In this document: piece by piece, positions 36,058 to 44,600 of the stretch
How the letters are laid out: each line of letters starts with the position of its first letter
Numbering within the stretch: position 1 is the first letter of the stretch
DNA from: a virus
IMG/VR virus record: IMGVR_UViG_3300031111_000002
Coordinates: 1 to 64,000 of that record
Length of the DNA stretch: 64,000 bases
Strand: one strand, 5' to 3'
Notes under the pieces: model-generated
What the model saw: only the letters and a program-made list of their open reading frames with translations
Told to the model about the DNA's origin: nothing
The model's database searches: none
Program-made: the position numbers and the translations under genes

Positions 36058-37920
36058 TTAGATATATTTCGTTTTGAGTTTCTTCTGCCCCTTCGCAACA
36101 ACCAATTTGATGAATTGAGTGTTTTCGGGGAACTTGATTTCAGTTACGCTTTCCGCATTGTCGATAATGAGAATCGGGTTCATCTTGTAGTATTCCTGAA
36201 GGACTCCGATGATTTCAAGACCGGCGTTCACACGCGCCCCGAGATTGAGACCTGACCCGAAAGGAATACCGTTGAAGGATGCTTCACAAATTTCCTCTAC
36301 GCCTCCGTTCATTTGAGTCCTGAACAATGCGAAGTTGATGTTTTCAAACTTGCGGTTCAAAGACGCCTCGATAAGTTCGGATTGATTGGTCTGATACGTT
36401 TCGCAAAGTGCGAGTTTCTTTTCGACCTTTTCAAATTCAGTTCCAAGACGGATTTCTTCTTCTTTGAGTTCTTCCACCCGTTTTTCAGCATCGGCACTTG
36501 CCTCAATCCTCGCCCATTCAGTTTTGAGTTTGTCAAGTTGCCGTTCCGCTTGCTGAAGTTCTGCCTTCTTTTCAGAAATGGCTTTCGACGAATCTGGATC
36601 CGTGGAAAGTGCTCCAGTCGCCTTTCGATTCTGTTCGATCAATACTTCCAGTTCTTCGTCGAGTTTGGACGTGTCGGGAGCGGTGAGTTTGTTCAGGGCT
36701 TTACCATGTTTGCTGACTTCTGCAGTCAGTCCATCGGTTTTGGACATAAGTTCTTGTCGTTCCGACTGAAGCCTCTGCATACGAGCTTTCGCCGCTTTTC
36801 CGTTCCTTGTTATGTTTTCGAGTGTCGCGGTTCTCGATGCCCGGAATCTAGCTTCTGGGATCGGCTGTCCGCACGAAGGGCAGTTCCCGGGTTGAACCCT
36901 TGCTGCTTTGCGATATTCATCTTTCAAGGCGTCCACTTTCGTTACCGCTTCGGCAACCAGTTCGCCGTGTCGTTCAACCTTCCTGTGATGATCCGATAAC
37001 ACGTGCCGCGCTTCATTGTATGCAGTCCTAGCGGCATCTACAGCGGCGTAGTGTTCTTTCCAGATCCGATCCTTCTCAATTTGTACTTCTTTGATTGCTT
37101 CGCCGATTTTGAAAATGAATGCCTTGTTTTCGGAGTTGTCCGGAACAGGAACCGATACCAGTTCTTCTCTCAGCCGTTCGACCGTTTGCTTCGCGGTTTC
37201 AAGTTCCTGTTTCACCCTGTCCACATTTTCAGGCGGGTAGATCCGCTTCATTTGCTCGTCGATCCGTGGGGAGATTTCTGTGATTTGCCGGTTGATGTCG
37301 GTGCGTTCCTGACGTTTTGCCTCCCAATAAGATTCGACCGTAGCACCGTCAAGGTCGTCCTCCAGAGGTTTCAAATCCGGGTTATGGGTAAACACCTCTT
37401 TAGGCCCTACAAAATCGCAGAAGTTACACAGGATCTCACGTCGTTTCTTCCAATGGAGTTCAGACGAAAAGAACATTGGATCAGTGAGAATCCTGAAAGT
37501 TTCAGAATCGCCGAAGAATCTTTCGATTTCAGCGTCCCAAACTTTCGTTTTGACTGAGCCGTTCCCGATGAAGTAGCCGATAGTATGTGAAGTCAATTCC
37601 TTCACCGAAGATCCCCTACGTCTAGTCCATTTCTCATTGTAGGTTTTCTTGAAGGTGATGAGATGTCCTTCATGTTCGATCTTCATTCCAACCGAGGTTT
37701 CGAGCCCGTGCTGTTCGGTTCCGTTTTCATTCAGCGGCTTGATTGAAAACTTCGCGGATCCAGCCGTATCTTTTCCGGTTACGAGCCACGAGATGGCATC
37801 GCCAACTGTTGTCTTCCCAGTTCCGTTGTCGCCTGTAATTTCAACAGACTTACCATCGGTGTTAAGGATCAGCTCTTTGATCCCCTTGAAATTTACGATC
37901 CTGATTTCTGTGACCTTCAT
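36058..37920 (-). CDS. SMC/Rad50-like AAA ATPase (SbcC-type)
   Basis: 620 aa. Walker A GDNGTGKT at 30-37, long coiled coils either side of a CPSC zinc-hook motif near 345, and a C-terminal Walker B LIIDNAES near 580. The arrangement is that of small Rad50/SbcC-like proteins found in phages next to recT. It probably handles DNA ends for the recombinase and the MBL nuclease. It starts within an ATGA overlap after a 41-aa gene, and its stop overlaps the region of the recT start. Confidence 0.88.
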   Translation of the reverse strand: MKVTEIRIVNFKGIKELILNTDGKSVEITGDNGTGKTTVGDAISWLVTGKDTAGSAKFSIKPLNENGTEQHGLETSVGMKIEHEGHLITFKKTYNEKWTRRRGSSVKELTSHTIGYFIGNGSVKTKVWDAEIERFFGDSETFRILTDPMFFSSELHWKKRREILCNFCDFVGPKEVFTHNPDLKPLEDDLDGATVESYWEAKRQERTDINRQITEISPRIDEQMKRIYPPENVDRVKQELETAKQTVERLREELVSVPVPDNSENKAFIFKIGEAIKEVQIEKDRIWKEHYAAVDAARTAYNEARHVLSDHHRKVERHGELVAEAVTKVDALKDEYRKAARVQPGNCPSCGQPIPEARFRASRTATLENITRNGKAAKARMQRLQSERQELMSKTDGLTAEVSKHGKALNKLTAPDTSKLDEELEVLIEQNRKATGALSTDPDSSKAISEKKAELQQAERQLDKLKTEWARIEASADAEKRVEELKEEEIRLGTEFEKVEKKLALCETYQTNQSELIEASLNRKFENINFALFRTQMNGGVEEICEASFNGIPFGSGLNLGARVNAGLEIIGVLQEYYKMNPILIIDNAESVTEIKFPENTQFIKLVVAKGQKKLKTKYI

Positions 37921-38042
37921 TCGCCCTCCGGGGTTTTCAGTTTGTAAATAGCCATTTGAAGAGCAGTTATCGCCTTGGCGGTTTCGCCTTCGTCGTAGTA
38001 TTGATCTGCCTTCTTTAGAAGTTCTTTGTACGTTGTAGCCAT
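37917..38042 (-). CDS. 41-aa protein upstream of the SMC-like ATPase
   Basis: Reads MATTYKELLKKADQYYDEGE at the start, then one amphipathic helix (TAKAITALQMAIYKL). The pattern resembles a single TPR-like hairpin. Its start overlaps the stop of the DUF2958 gene (TGATG) and its stop overlaps the ATPase start (ATGA), so translation is coupled on both sides, which supports it as a real gene despite its size. Confidence 0.7.
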   Translation of the reverse strand: MATTYKELLKKADQYYDEGETAKAITALQMAIYKLKTPEGE

Positions 38043-38341
38043 CAGTGAACCTGCAATTCCGAGATCTTCTTCGGAGTGAAGTATATATCTCTCTCGATTT
38101 TCAGACCTGCAGGGCCAGTAACGGATTGCAACTGCTCGAGAGTGAAATAACCAAACTCCCTTTCGAGTCCATCGACCAATCCAAAGAACATTCCAGTTTC
38201 TGGATCGTATTCAGTGGCGTACCACGTCCAGTTTGACCAAGGTGTGAAGAACTTGACGTGAACTACAGCGTCCTTGCCGAGATCTTCTTGAGCGTAAAGT
38301 TTTGGAATCCGTTTAAGGATTTCCTTTGTCATGAGTTTCAT
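38042..38341 (-). CDS. DUF2958 protein
   Basis: 99 aa from ATG 38341, chosen because GGAGGG lies 4-5 nt upstream; an upstream ATG would place that site inside the gene. Matches the DUF2958 pattern: KLYAQEDLG, VHVKFFTPWSNWTWYATEYD, FFGLVDGLEREFGYF, ERDIYF. The family is common on plasmids and phages; its role is not known. It is preceded by a good promoter. Confidence 0.82.
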   Translation of the reverse strand: MKLMTKEILKRIPKLYAQEDLGKDAVVHVKFFTPWSNWTWYATEYDPETGMFFGLVDGLEREFGYFTLEQLQSVTGPAGLKIERDIYFTPKKISELQVH

Positions 38342-38360
38342 AGTGCCCTCCATTTGATTA

Positions 38361-38389
38361 ATGATATATTGCCATGTCTATTGTGTCAA
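38361..38389 (-). promoter_or_regulatory. early promoter before the recombination cassette
   Basis: -35 TTGACA, 17-nt spacer, -10 TATCAT (5 of 6). Upstream of the -35 is AAAAAATTC, as in the promoter at 39377-39405. It should drive DUF2958, the 41-aa gene, the ATPase, recT and the MBL gene. Confidence 0.75.
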
Positions 38390-38397
38390 GAATTTTT

Positions 38398-38697
38398 TTA
38401 TACCTTTGAGCGCCTTGCCTGTTTGCCAAACGACGGTTTTCGAGGTCCTGTTTTCTTCATAGCGTTTCTGTAGACAATCATGCCTACCCGGATTCCGGCT
38501 TCGACCGCGCCAGCCCATTTCCAGAACCTTGCCTTTTTGCTCCTGAAAAACTTGGCGATAAGTGGTACGTTTTCCGGATTGGCGATTTGAATAATCGCTA
38601 TGTTACCGTTTGAGAGGGCCTTCGTGATCCTGACCGGTTTCATTTCTCTTATCAGTTTGCCAAGTTGATTTGCGTCAGTCAGTGCGATGTCTTTCAT
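38398..38697 (-). CDS. basic hypothetical protein
   Basis: 99 aa with AAAGGAGG upstream. N-terminal alpha/beta part, C-terminal third very basic (AMKKTGPRKPSFGKQARRSK), suggesting nucleic acid contact. Last gene of the small operon started at 39377. Not recognised. Confidence 0.65.
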   Translation of the reverse strand: MKDIALTDANQLGKLIREMKPVRITKALSNGNIAIIQIANPENVPLIAKFFRSKKARFWKWAGAVEAGIRVGMIVYRNAMKKTGPRKPSFGKQARRSKV

Positions 38698-38709
38698 ATT
38701 GATCCTCCT

Positions 38710-38871
38710 TTAGATTGAACAACGATGAACGATCTCGTCGTCGATTTTGACAACCAGATCCCTGTGTTCAAAGTCACCGCAAAACTGAATGTCAAGTTCA
38801 AATTCGATCTCGTCCGATTCAAAGAGATCGACGAGTGCTTCTTTAACGAGAGATTTGAAGGTCTTATCCAT
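38710..38871 (-). CDS. 53-aa acidic hypothetical protein
   Basis: Starts MDKTFKSLVKEALVDLFESD and continues with IEFELDIQF and LVVKIDDEIVH. AAAGGA lies 7 nt before the ATG. It fits between its neighbours with tiny gaps. A short helix-plus-beta acidic protein, the kind often made early to inhibit host enzymes; no specific function can be given. Confidence 0.7.
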   Translation of the reverse strand: MDKTFKSLVKEALVDLFESDEIEFELDIQFCGDFEHRDLVVKIDDEIVHRCSI

Positions 38872-38872
38872 G

Positions 38873-38995
38873 TCAATTTCCTTTCATAATTTCAGCGTCA
38901 ACAACAGATTGTGCATCAGAGGTAGACATTCCTTCTGATTCAAGTTCAAGTACCCGTGCGTTATATTTTTTCCAGTCGATGTTTGCGAAGTTCAT
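38873..38995 (-). CDS. 40-aa hypothetical protein
   Basis: Starts MNFANIDWKKYNARVLELES; helical and polar. AAAGGGG precedes the ATG with a CTGAC context shared by several small genes of this phage. Its stop codon is one base away from the next start. Supported by ribosome site and tight packing only. Confidence 0.65.
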   Translation of the reverse strand: MNFANIDWKKYNARVLELESEGMSTSDAQSVVDAEIMKGN

Positions 38996-39014
38996 GTCAG
39001 TCCCCTTTCACACG

Positions 39015-39332
39015 TTATGAAACCATTTCGTTCAAGGCGCAAATGTCAATTTCAGCAATCGTAGTAACGTTTTTCTCACCGTCGCGGACGAAGTCAATTC
39101 TTACCACAAGGTGATTCCGGTATTCAGAAATGATTTCAGTGATTTCAATCGGGTATACCCGGCCAGTTTCAGATGAGATTGTGAGTTCAGATCCGGGGAA
39201 CATTTCGTCAGCGTATTCAGTCTTGCCGTCGATGCGTCCAGATTTCTTCCAGCCAATCGGTTTGATCGGGCAGTCGTACCAGATCAAGTCAAAGGTGTTC
39301 AGTTTGGTCCCGTTGTTGAGTGTGTAGTTCAT
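39015..39332 (-). CDS. hypothetical beta-rich protein
   Basis: 105 aa, first gene after the 39.4-kb promoter with GGAGGG upstream. All-beta pattern with FPGSELTISSETGRVYPIEI, resembling a small barrel. Not recognised. Conserved Trp/Tyr residues at the start (LIWYDCPIKPIGW). Confidence 0.68.
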   Translation of the reverse strand: MNYTLNNGTKLNTFDLIWYDCPIKPIGWKKSGRIDGKTEYADEMFPGSELTISSETGRVYPIEITEIISEYRNHLVVRIDFVRDGEKNVTTIAEIDICALNEMVS

Positions 39333-39376
39333 ATTCAGCCCTCCGGTTTTGTTTTGTTTTTTCGTTCGTTAATTTA

Positions 39377-39405
39377 ACTATAGCATCAAATGGAAAAAAG
39401 GTCAA
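39377..39405 (-). promoter_or_regulatory. strong early promoter
   Basis: -35 TTGACC (5 of 6), exact 17-nt spacer, -10 TATAGT (5 of 6), with AATTC just upstream of the -35. It lies between the terminator of the amidase unit and the gene at 39015-39332. Confidence 0.85.
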
Positions 39406-39445
39406 GAATTTTTTTCTACTTTTTTTTCAAGAGGTACCGGCCACT

Positions 39446-39472
39446 AAAAAAAGACCCGGGATAAACCCGGGC
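39446..39472 (-). terminator. intrinsic terminator after the amidase gene
   Basis: Leftward transcript: GCCCGGG, five-base loop, CCCGGGTC, then seven T. It ends the amidase transcript and insulates the following promoter. Confidence 0.9.
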
Positions 39473-39506
39473 CTGTAAAGGGATTGAAAGCGTGGAGGGC
39501 TTAGGT

Positions 39507-40058
39507 TCAATCCCCGCTCGACAAAAACCTTTTCATTTCTTCGGAGGCTTTTTTCACTGATTCCATTCTCTTGCCAGAATCGAATAACTCGTCGTGATCC
39601 TCGTCAACGAATCCGAACTCGATCAGAACAGCCGTCATGCGCGTCTTACGAAGCACCTTGTACTTCTTTGGCTTCGCTCCACGGTTATTGATACCAAGCG
39701 CGGAAGATATTGCTTTAGAAAGCCGTTCCGCAAGTTCGATTCCTTTTTCATTCCCCGGGTAGTGGTATACTTCAGTACCAGTAACACCCCCGTCAGCACC
39801 GTGCGATAGATCGTTGAGATGAACAGAAACGAACAGATCTGCCATACATTGGTTCGCGAGTTCGGCACGTTCGTCAAGTGTCAAGTATTCGTCTTCATAC
39901 CTTGTCAGGATCACGTCGATTGATCCAACCAAGGACAATTCCCTTTCGAGTTCTTTGGCCAGCGTGAGTGTCATTTGCTTTTCAATGCAAGTCCCGTCGT
40001 ATGAAACCGCACCCGAGTCCTTGCCGCCATGACCGGCGTCAATAACTACAGTCTTCAT
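39507..40058 (-). CDS. N-acetylmuramoyl-L-alanine amidase (endolysin)
   Basis: 183 aa from ATG 40058, chosen for AGGAGGG just upstream; the open frame continues 19 codons back. Amidase_3 fold with zinc ligands His10 (VIDAGHGG), Glu25 and a His in SVHLND near 80, and catalytic Glu in IEFGF near 148. It cleaves the bond between muramic acid and the peptide stem. No signal peptide or cell-wall-binding domain, so it needs a holin. Bounded by terminators on both sides. Confidence 0.92.
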   Translation of the reverse strand: MKTVVIDAGHGGKDSGAVSYDGTCIEKQMTLTLAKELERELSLVGSIDVILTRYEDEYLTLDERAELANQCMADLFVSVHLNDLSHGADGGVTGTEVYHYPGNEKGIELAERLSKAISSALGINNRGAKPKKYKVLRKTRMTAVLIEFGFVDEDHDELFDSGKRMESVKKASEEMKRFLSSGD

Positions 40059-40114
40059 AAGCCCTCCTGAGTTTTGATTTCCAATAATGATACATGAAAA
40101 AGCGATTACTTGCA

Positions 40115-40144
40115 TAAAAAAAAGACCCCCCTATATGGAGGGTC
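40115..40144 (-). terminator. intrinsic terminator before the amidase gene
   Basis: Leftward transcript: GACCCTCC, loop ATATA, GGGGGGTC, then eight T. It ends the ssb unit. No convincing -35 is seen between it and the amidase, so the lysin may depend on read-through or on a phage-specific promoter. Confidence 0.9.
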
Positions 40145-40158
40145 TGGGGTATGGTTTG

Positions 40159-40407
40159 TTATTGAAGTGAGTCAGCCCAATCTACTACCGCCAATTTCCA
40201 TCCGGAAATAAGTGACCGGAGTTCTTTTTCGTTTATGTATTTCTTCTTCAGTTCCTTCTCAATTGCCTGTTCCATCATATCCATTTCTTCCGGACGGTTC
40301 GCTACCGCGACGGACGACAACGGAGGTTCAGGCAATCTGCCGTTCCAGTATTCGGATGCAGATGCAACCGTATCTAGGATCAGCTTTTCGGCTGCCGGTT
40401 GATTCAT
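40159..40407 (-). CDS. hypothetical protein downstream of ssb
   Basis: 82 aa, ATG overlapping the ssb stop. Helical, with Pro-rich middle and basic EKELKKKYINEKELRSL. Probably made with SSB from the same promoter. Not recognised. Confidence 0.65.
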   Translation of the reverse strand: MNQPAAEKLILDTVASASEYWNGRLPEPPLSSVAVANRPEEMDMMEQAIEKELKKKYINEKELRSLISGWKLAVVDWADSLQ

Positions 40408-40778
40408 CAGAACGGATCTTCTTCAGTGGAATTTCCAGATCCGGAATCTGCCTCTTTAGGAATGAACGCGAGTTTGTCGATGCTGAAGGCATTGATCTTT
40501 ACAGATTCGCGTTTGTTTCCTTCTTTGTCTTCCCACTTCTCCACTTTGATCTCGCCGTTGATGATAACCATATCACCCTTGCTGAGATTCATTGCGGCCT
40601 GTGCAGCGAACTTGAAGGCAACTACTTTGTGCCAGGTCGTGATACTTTTCCATTCGCCGTCTTTCTTGAAGTTCTTGTTCGTTGCCAGCGAGAAGTTTGC
40701 AACGGGATCACCGGATGGTAGATACCTGATGTCCGGATCTTGCCCGAGCCTTCCTTTCAAATAGACCTTGTTGTTCAT
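40407..40778 (-). CDS. ssb: single-stranded DNA-binding protein
   Basis: 123 aa from ATG 40778 after GGAGGG. OB fold with KVYLKGRLGQDPDIRYLPSG, NFSLATNK and WHKVVAF, and the acidic C-terminal tip EEDPF that recruits partner enzymes. It protects single strands at phage forks and works with RecT and the primase-helicase. It has its own strong promoter. Confidence 0.93.
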   Translation of the reverse strand: MNNKVYLKGRLGQDPDIRYLPSGDPVANFSLATNKNFKKDGEWKSITTWHKVVAFKFAAQAAMNLSKGDMVIINGEIKVEKWEDKEGNKRESVKINAFSIDKLAFIPKEADSGSGNSTEEDPF

Positions 40779-40800
40779 AAACCCTCCATTCATTTTTCTT

Positions 40801-40829
40801 ATTGTATCCTTTGTACCCTTTAGAGTCAA
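40801..40829 (-). promoter_or_regulatory. strong promoter for ssb
   Basis: -35 TTGACT (5 of 6), 17-nt spacer, -10 TACAAT (5 of 6), with TTTC upstream of the -35 as in the other early promoters. Confidence 0.85.
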
Positions 40830-40844
40830 GAAAAAAAGTTTACT

Positions 40845-41348
40845 TTATTGTTCCAGCCTTTTCCAGCCATCTTGAATTTCCATGTATTCCCATCGGCTGC
40901 ACGAGCACAAACCGTCCTCGATAAAGGATTCACAGTAATTGCAAAACCCTTCAGAGAAATTCTGTTCATAGTTCGACAGTTTACCCGCATAGATCTCGCG
41001 ATCCATCCTCGCGATTCCTTCTTGCCCAATCTTGGTTACGAGTTTCTTGGCTTTCATAACCGACTCAATGCTTCGATTCGTTTCCTTGGCGATGGCAAAC
41101 ACGTCAACGCCTTCATGCAAACGATCCCATAAATGCTGATAAGAAGCTGGAGTCCATTCCCTCTTGGAGATTTTTTCCGATTTCTTTGAGTGTCGTTGTC
41201 CAGCGTCGATCTTTTGCCATAGTCGATAGCATTTCATTGAGCAGAACATTTGCTTCTTGAAATCCTTTATCAACCCGCAGATTGGGCAGAACTCTGGATA
41301 GCCTTGGCTTTCAACAATAACCCTGATTTGAAGTTCTGTTATATTCAT
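40845..41348 (-). CDS. zinc-finger protein with helix-turn-helix
   Basis: 167 aa from ATG 41348, overlapping the upstream stop by 4 nt. Two zinc sites: CPICG with CSMKC near the N-terminus and CNYCE with CSC near the C-terminus. Between them is a helix-turn-helix-like stretch (DVFAIAKETNRSIESVMKAK). A DNA-binding regulator or nuclease accessory is likely. The start has a weak ribosome site and relies on coupling. Confidence 0.65.
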   Translation of the reverse strand: MNITELQIRVIVESQGYPEFCPICGLIKDFKKQMFCSMKCYRLWQKIDAGQRHSKKSEKISKREWTPASYQHLWDRLHEGVDVFAIAKETNRSIESVMKAKKLVTKIGQEGIARMDREIYAGKLSNYEQNFSEGFCNYCESFIEDGLCSCSRWEYMEIQDGWKRLEQ

Positions 41349-42259
41349 AGTTTGAACATGACCCCATAAATAGGTTTCTTGGAAGGGTAGTTTCCTCCAA
41401 GCAGTATTCCTGCATTTCCGAAAACAGGTATTCTCAAACCCAAACCGAACGACGTTTCGTGAGCAAATACAATAGGCCTCAGAGAGTTCAATTCGATTCC
41501 CGCACCGATTCCCCATCCAAACTCGTGAGAATGGAACACAGACAAACTGAACAGCTCTCCGTAGCGTTTTCGGCTTCGCCTATGTACGGCATTGATATCC
41601 ATCGTCCCGTTAAGGTTGTATTTCAATGTAGATATCTCCATTGATCCACGGAAATCCGGCCTGGAATAGACGCGACCTTCTGAGTCATACAGAACGGTTA
41701 TTGGAGATAGTGTAAGCACTGGTTTCGCTTCTTCAATGTCGGCAAGTATCTCGAGCCGCCGGATCATTTCGTCGAAGTCGGTTTTCTTCAGGGTGATGTT
41801 TTCTGCATTGGCAGTAAGTGAAATCAAAATGAAAAGCGGGAACCATACCTTAGCACTAGCTTTGATCCGGTCAATGAAATCCCGAGTACTTTCGTTCCCG
41901 CTGTTGTGGTCTTCATGTTTTTCTGCTTCAATCTCTGGTTTCAGTTCTACTTTTGTTTCAATCGTTTTGCCGTCAACGCCTTCAGGTATACCATTCGCTT
42001 TAACGTCACCAACTGGATTGTGAGGTTGGATCCATCCCTTGTCGTCCTTCTCACCTATTTCTACGTCGCGCCCGTCCACAACGGTGTTTGAGTTGTCTTC
42101 TGGATTCGTGCGCCGTTTTAGGATGGTCAGGAAAGCGATTGATGCCAAAGCACCGGCGAAGATCTTGACTGCGTTTACCGGGGAAAGTTTACGGGTGTAA
42201 AGCATGTACGCTAAACACCCGATCACTAAAGACAAAATTGCGAGTTCAGTCCAACTCAT
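41345..42259 (-). CDS. membrane protein with beta-rich C-terminal domain
   Basis: 304 aa. Two membrane helices at about 5-21 and 30-48, an acidic 80-residue linker, then an internal signal-like segment at about 134-154 with a basic flank and an ANA end. The last 140 residues are beta-rich (GWGIGAGIELNS, FGLGLRIPVFGNAGILLGG), reminiscent of an outer membrane barrel. It overlaps the holin-like gene by 14 nt, so a spanin-like or envelope role is possible, but there is no proper lipoprotein signal. Function unknown. Confidence 0.6.
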   Translation of the reverse strand: MSWTELAILSLVIGCLAYMLYTRKLSPVNAVKIFAGALASIAFLTILKRRTNPEDNSNTVVDGRDVEIGEKDDKGWIQPHNPVGDVKANGIPEGVDGKTIETKVELKPEIEAEKHEDHNSGNESTRDFIDRIKASAKVWFPLFILISLTANAENITLKKTDFDEMIRRLEILADIEEAKPVLTLSPITVLYDSEGRVYSRPDFRGSMEISTLKYNLNGTMDINAVHRRSRKRYGELFSLSVFHSHEFGWGIGAGIELNSLRPIVFAHETSFGLGLRIPVFGNAGILLGGNYPSKKPIYGVMFKL

Positions 42260-42497
42260 TCGCGAGTCCCTTTTTGATCTTCTTGTTGATCCCGCGATAT
42301 CCGAGGAAGATACCGAACCCGATTGAAATTACAAGCCCCCAAGTGTCGCTGTCGATTCTTTCAATGTAGCAAAGCCACGTTGACGTGAAGAACACGATCA
42401 GGAAACCCCATATACTTACCGAAGCGAAACTTTCCAAGATCTTCGTTGCCAGCCATAAGTAGAATGCCTTTTGGTTGGCCATCAGCTTTTTAGCCAT
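42246..42497 (-). CDS. holin-like small membrane protein
   Basis: 83 aa from ATG 42497 after AAAGGAGA. Two membrane segments (about 15-37 and 50-66) with a short loop, and a lysine-rich C-terminus (RGINKKIKKGL), fitting a class II holin. Lysin and this gene lie about 2 kb apart in the same direction. The lysis role is inferred from topology. Confidence 0.58.
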   Translation of the reverse strand: MAKKLMANQKAFYLWLATKILESFASVSIWGFLIVFFTSTWLCYIERIDSDTWGLVISIGFGIFLGYRGINKKIKKGLANELD

Positions 42498-42498
42498 A

Positions 42499-42834
42499 TT
42501 ACCATCTCCTTTCATTTTCTATTATTTGCATGGCGTCTTCTAAGCAATCTGCCCACCCGGACAAACCTCCGCAAACCTTGATTAAACGAAGAAACTCCAT
42601 TTGATCTGGCCTCGGTTTGTCGCCCGGTTTCTTTACCTCGATCGCTACATATACGCCGATCTTCTTTCCCACCATGTCTGGTGTTATCTCCACAGGGTAA
42701 CAGCCGATTATGTCCGATATCGCTGACACCCCTGCCAGAGATTCCCTCATTTTCAGCCATATCCCTCCCTTCTTCCGAATCTTCTTCAGTATCGAAGTTT
42801 GGATTGCGTATTCACTGGATCCTTTTCTTTTCAT
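42499..42834 (-). CDS. VRR-NUC nuclease
   Basis: 111 aa, ATG overlapping the helicase stop (ATGA). It shows the VRR-NUC pattern: SEYAIQTSILKKI with the first acidic residue, SDIIGCYPVEI, then VYVAIEVKKPGDKPRPDQ, where E and K form the catalytic core of the PD-(D/E)XK fold. Phages often carry it next to a SNF2-type helicase; it may cut branched DNA. Complete, no truncation. Confidence 0.88.
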   Translation of the reverse strand: MKRKGSSEYAIQTSILKKIRKKGGIWLKMRESLAGVSAISDIIGCYPVEITPDMVGKKIGVYVAIEVKKPGDKPRPDQMEFLRLIKVCGGLSGWADCLEDAMQIIENERRW

Positions 42835-44600
42835 AATTTCCCTGCCGCAAGATCTCGTATTGATATGATGCACTTGGCAAGGTTTTTCTTACGCTTCAGC
42901 GCGGTCAACACGGCTTCATCTATAGTTCCCTTGGCAACGATGTCAACAATGGTAAGATCGTTCTTTAGACCAGTCCTGTGAGGCCTGTCTTCCGATTGTT
43001 GTCGATGTTCCAAGTCATACGAGTTGCTGAAGTATACAGCATAACTGGCTGCAGTTAAAGAGATTGACCGTCCAGCGGCTTGTACGGTTGCGACGAATAC
43101 CCTGCACTTGTCGTCGTTTTGAAACTTCGATACAGCCGCCCGTCTATCATCGACGCTCATTCCCCCCACGATCTTCGCCGGATCTTCGCCCATGTAAAGG
43201 AACATATCGTAGACGCGGTTGCAATCAGGAACAAAGCACGTCCAGACAATCATTTTCTGATTAGGTTTCAGGTTGTGAAAGAAATTCTTTAGCGCATCGA
43301 GCTTCGGCTGTGCATCGAAATAGTTTTCGCTGGTTTGCCCTGTCACCTCGTCGTTGTGGAAAAAGAATCCGGACGTTATCTGGCGCAGTTTCATAACCCG
43401 GGTAATGGCCGTCTTCGTCAACAGAACCTTGTCACCGATTTCGGCCACGTTCTTTTTGACCAGATCTTTGTAGAACTTCATTTGTTTCTTTGGAAGTTCG
43501 ATATACAATTTTGCGTAAAGTTTCTCCGGCAAGTCCATGCACTCGTCCTTGGTATATTGAACTGAAATAGTATTGATCTTGTTCCGGATCTTTTTTTCAG
43601 ATCCGTCTTTCAATACCCAACTTGGCCAGTCAACTTTCCCGCCAGTTATCGCATTCAACTCAACGTTTTCATCGTAGAAGTATCTGTTCCTGAAAGCGGT
43701 TGCATCCGTGCCGAAGGTTGCCCCGTCGTCCAATAACAAAATCTGGGAGAACACGTCTTCCACAGAATTCAGGATCGCGGTTCCAGAAAGTATGATTCTG
43801 AACTCCGAAGGTTTGATTACATCCAGTATTGCTTGGGTACGTTTCGCCTTGATTGATTTCAACAAGTGCGATTCGTCAATGATAGCGACCTTGGGCTTCA
43901 GTTCTTCAAACTTCGATTTGGCTACACGTATGCTGTCGAAGTTCGCTACAACGAATACCGGTTTCGTTTTGGATTCAAAGTAAACTTCCTCGATCCTATC
44001 GAGCCGTTTCTTCGGTGTCAATCCCCCGGGTACGATCATAACCTTCATGCCCGGTGCATATTCTTGATATTGTTCTTCCCAAACGAATATGGATTCGGTA
44101 GGCCCAGTGCAAAGGTAAACCCCGTTTCCAAGCAATCTCATCCAATGCAGCAATGCTTGTATCGAGGCCTTTGTCTTACCCGCTCCCATCTCAACGAAGA
44201 ACGCGATTCTACCAAGACATATAGCACTTGCGGTCATAACCCTTTGATGATCGAAACTTGGTATATGTTCTTTCACGCAAGGTTGGTAAGATTCAGGGAT
44301 ATCCCCAGTCAATCTCATGTGATGAAGTATCTCGGTTCGTTCCCTGATATGTTTCCTCATGCGCTTTACAGCATTGACCCGGTTCCTGAACGCATCGTCA
44401 AACGATATTCTGTAATGCTTTCTGAAGTGCTCAAAGACACGCATTGACTCAGGGGTGATCGGAACTGTCCAAGATTTGTTGCCCGGGATGAAGCGTCTTC
44501 CGTCGATGGTCTTGACGAGCTCTATCACACGTTCATTGTAATCGAACGAGATCCCGACCTTCCCCTTTGAGTCGTTGTATGTAAGACGGATGTTCACCAC
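42831..44600 (-). CDS. SNF2-family helicase
   Basis: 589 aa, GTG start at 44600 or 44597. Residues 1-60 resemble a HARP-like module (NKSWTVPITPESM). Helicase core: Walker A GAGKT at 139-143, DESH box in IIDESHLLKS, SGTAILN motif III, and motif VI QSEDRPHRTG near 555. This family translocates on double-stranded DNA and remodels forks. The overlap with the primase upstream and VRR-NUC downstream places it in the replication unit. Confidence 0.92.
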   Translation of the reverse strand: MVNIRLTYNDSKGKVGISFDYNERVIELVKTIDGRRFIPGNKSWTVPITPESMRVFEHFRKHYRISFDDAFRNRVNAVKRMRKHIRERTEILHHMRLTGDIPESYQPCVKEHIPSFDHQRVMTASAICLGRIAFFVEMGAGKTKASIQALLHWMRLLGNGVYLCTGPTESIFVWEEQYQEYAPGMKVMIVPGGLTPKKRLDRIEEVYFESKTKPVFVVANFDSIRVAKSKFEELKPKVAIIDESHLLKSIKAKRTQAILDVIKPSEFRIILSGTAILNSVEDVFSQILLLDDGATFGTDATAFRNRYFYDENVELNAITGGKVDWPSWVLKDGSEKKIRNKINTISVQYTKDECMDLPEKLYAKLYIELPKKQMKFYKDLVKKNVAEIGDKVLLTKTAITRVMKLRQITSGFFFHNDEVTGQTSENYFDAQPKLDALKNFFHNLKPNQKMIVWTCFVPDCNRVYDMFLYMGEDPAKIVGGMSVDDRRAAVSKFQNDDKCRVFVATVQAAGRSISLTAASYAVYFSNSYDLEHRQQSEDRPHRTGLKNDLTIVDIVAKGTIDEAVLTALKRKKNLAKCIISIRDLAAGKL

